Source: Archangium gephyra (lineage in GTDB: Bacteria; Myxococcota; Myxococcia; Myxococcales; Myxococcaceae). From it: a stretch of DNA of 64,000 nt. The notes beneath the pieces were generated by a model. It made no database searches and was not told where the DNA came from. It saw nothing but the letters and a program-made list of their open reading frames with translations. The number at the start of each line of letters is the position of its first letter. Position 1 is the stretch's first letter. This document shows positions 63,126-64,000 of the stretch, piece after piece. Both the position numbers and the translations under genes were made by a program. The DNA lies in assembly GCF_001027285.1 (NCBI RefSeq), contig NZ_CP011509.1:8518501-8582500 (forward strand), in the 5' to 3' direction.

Positions 63126-64000
63126 GTGGCGGACATCGCGGACGGCGCCCAGGTCGAGGTGCAGGGCTCTGGCTCCAAGCCGTACATCCTGAAGAACACC
63201 GGTGGCGTGTACTCGTGCTCGTGCCCGGCGTGGCGCAACCAGTCCATCGCCATCGAGCGGCGCACGTGCAAGCACCTGCGCAAGGTCCGGGGGGATGCGG
63301 CGGAGGACGCCCGCGTGGGCGGCTCGGACGCCAGTGCTCCGGCGAAGCCGGCGGCGCGCAACGTCCGCCCCAAAGCCGGAGCGAACACGATCGTCGGCGC
63401 GGAGTCCGACGCCGCCACCGCCCCGCCGCTGCTGCTGGCCCACTCGTGGGAGAACGACGTCGATCTGACGGGCTGGTGGATGAGCGAGAAGCTCGACGGC
63501 GTGCGCGCCTACTGGGACGGCAAGCAGTTCTTCTCCCGCCAGGGCAATCCGTTCTTCGCGCCCGACTGGTTCACCGCGAAGCTGCCGGATCATCCGCTCG
63601 ATGGAGAGCTGTTCGGCGGGCGCAAGAAGTTCCAGCGCACGGTGAGCATCGTGCGGCGGCAGGACCGGAGCGATGACTGGAAGGAGGTGGCCTTCGTCAT
63701 CTTCGACGCGCCGAAGCTGGACGCGCCCTTCGAGGAGCGGCTCGCGCACTGCCAGCGGTACGTGGAGGACGTGGCGCCCCCGTACGCCGAGTGGCTGGAG
63801 CACCAGCCCTGCAAGGGCGTGACGCACCTGCGCGAGGAGCTGGCGCGGGTGGAGGGCCTGGGCGGCGAGGGGCTGATGCTGCGCAAGCCGGGCTCGCGCT
63901 ACGAGTCGGGCCGCTCGCACACGCTGCTGAAGGTGAAGAGCTTCAAGGACGACGAGGCGCGCGTGGTGGGGCACGCGGCGGGCGCGGGCAGGCACAAGGG
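63126..64000 (+). CDS. ATP-dependent DNA ligase with N-terminal SWIM zinc finger (3' end outside window)
   Basis: The first 291 codons of an open frame running off the window end. GTG 63126 has GGGAGGG five bases upstream. Residues 31-50 hold a SWIM-type zinc finger, C31-S-C33 with C48-K-H50. After an Ala-rich linker comes the nucleotidyltransferase domain of an ATP-dependent ligase: motif I SEKLDGVRAYW with Lys122 as the adenylation site, motif III region LDGELFGGR, motif IV GEGLMLRKPGSRYE and motif V LLKVKSFKDDEA. The rest of the enzyme, presumably an OB domain, is missing. A SWIM-ligase fusion could target the enzyme to DNA or a protein partner. It may act in repair beside the NAD-dependent LigA. 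Confidence 0.85.
   Translation, partial: MADIADGAQVEVQGSGSKPYILKNTGGVYSCSCPAWRNQSIAIERRTCKHLRKVRGDAAEDARVGGSDASAPAKPAARNVRPKAGANTIVGAESDAATAPPLLLAHSWENDVDLTGWWMSEKLDGVRAYWDGKQFFSRQGNPFFAPDWFTAKLPDHPLDGELFGGRKKFQRTVSIVRRQDRSDDWKEVAFVIFDAPKLDAPFEERLAHCQRYVEDVAPPYAEWLEHQPCKGVTHLREELARVEGLGGEGLMLRKPGSRYESGRSHTLLKVKSFKDDEARVVGHAAGAGRHK

Overview
The window looks like the chromosome of a myxobacterium, most likely of the Cystobacterineae (Archangium/Cystobacter/Melittangium type). That is an inference from very high GC with strong G/C at third codon positions, four Hanks-type Ser/Thr kinases with long Pro/Ala linkers and PEGA tails, many two-component systems, large choice-of-anchor and Ig-like surface proteins, and a lipoprotein toxin of the type exchanged between myxobacterial outer membranes. 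Coding density is high: no gap exceeds 300 bases. I saw no rRNA, tRNA, CRISPR array or insertion sequence.

Left part (0.2-8.8 kb): a divergent pair of GT4 glycosyltransferases; an AlkC-type alkylation-repair protein convergent with a short UvrC-like nuclease and separated from it by a perfect inverted repeat; a single-domain response regulator; a small XRE regulator with a 21-bp palindrome upstream; and two secreted proteins.

8.9-21.7 kb: a Ser/Thr kinase with five tandem repeats in its linker, then a tightly packed leftward operon purH - zinc-ribbon/TPR protein - purD - lptF - lptG - O-antigen ligase-like gene, with junctions of -4 to +9 bases. Its promoter has a palindrome in the spacer. 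Upstream lie an orphan sigma-region-4-like protein and a MerR-type regulator.

21.9-30.7 kb: two adjacent Ser/Thr kinases with PEGA tails, a small hypothetical protein, a large VWA/choice-of-anchor lipoprotein, and a short coiled-coil protein with a very good sigma-54 promoter, followed by phosphatidylserine synthase.

31.2-33.2 kb is the most interesting locus. It has a lipoprotein with hydrophobic central segments and a C-terminal WHH-type HNH/Endo VII nuclease domain, followed 2 bases later by a SMI1/KNR4 (SUKH) immunity protein. This is the layout of a SitA/SitI-like kin-discrimination toxin cassette.

33.2-44.6 kb: thiD, a MATE exporter, two paralogous GAF histidine kinases flanking a membrane-anchored Ser/Thr kinase, and an NtrY/NtrC-type pair. 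44.7-49.8 kb: an efflux operon with a membrane fusion protein, two ATPases and one duplicated permease. 50.1-54.6 kb: a VWA surface protein co-transcribed with a histidine kinase and an OmpR regulator. 54.7-57.6 kb: a secreted Ig-repeat protein with its own promoter. 57.9-64 kb: a flavin monooxygenase divergent from an AraC regulator, a chemoreceptor, a membrane-anchored methyltransferase, and the start of an ATP-dependent DNA ligase with an N-terminal SWIM zinc finger, cut by the window edge.
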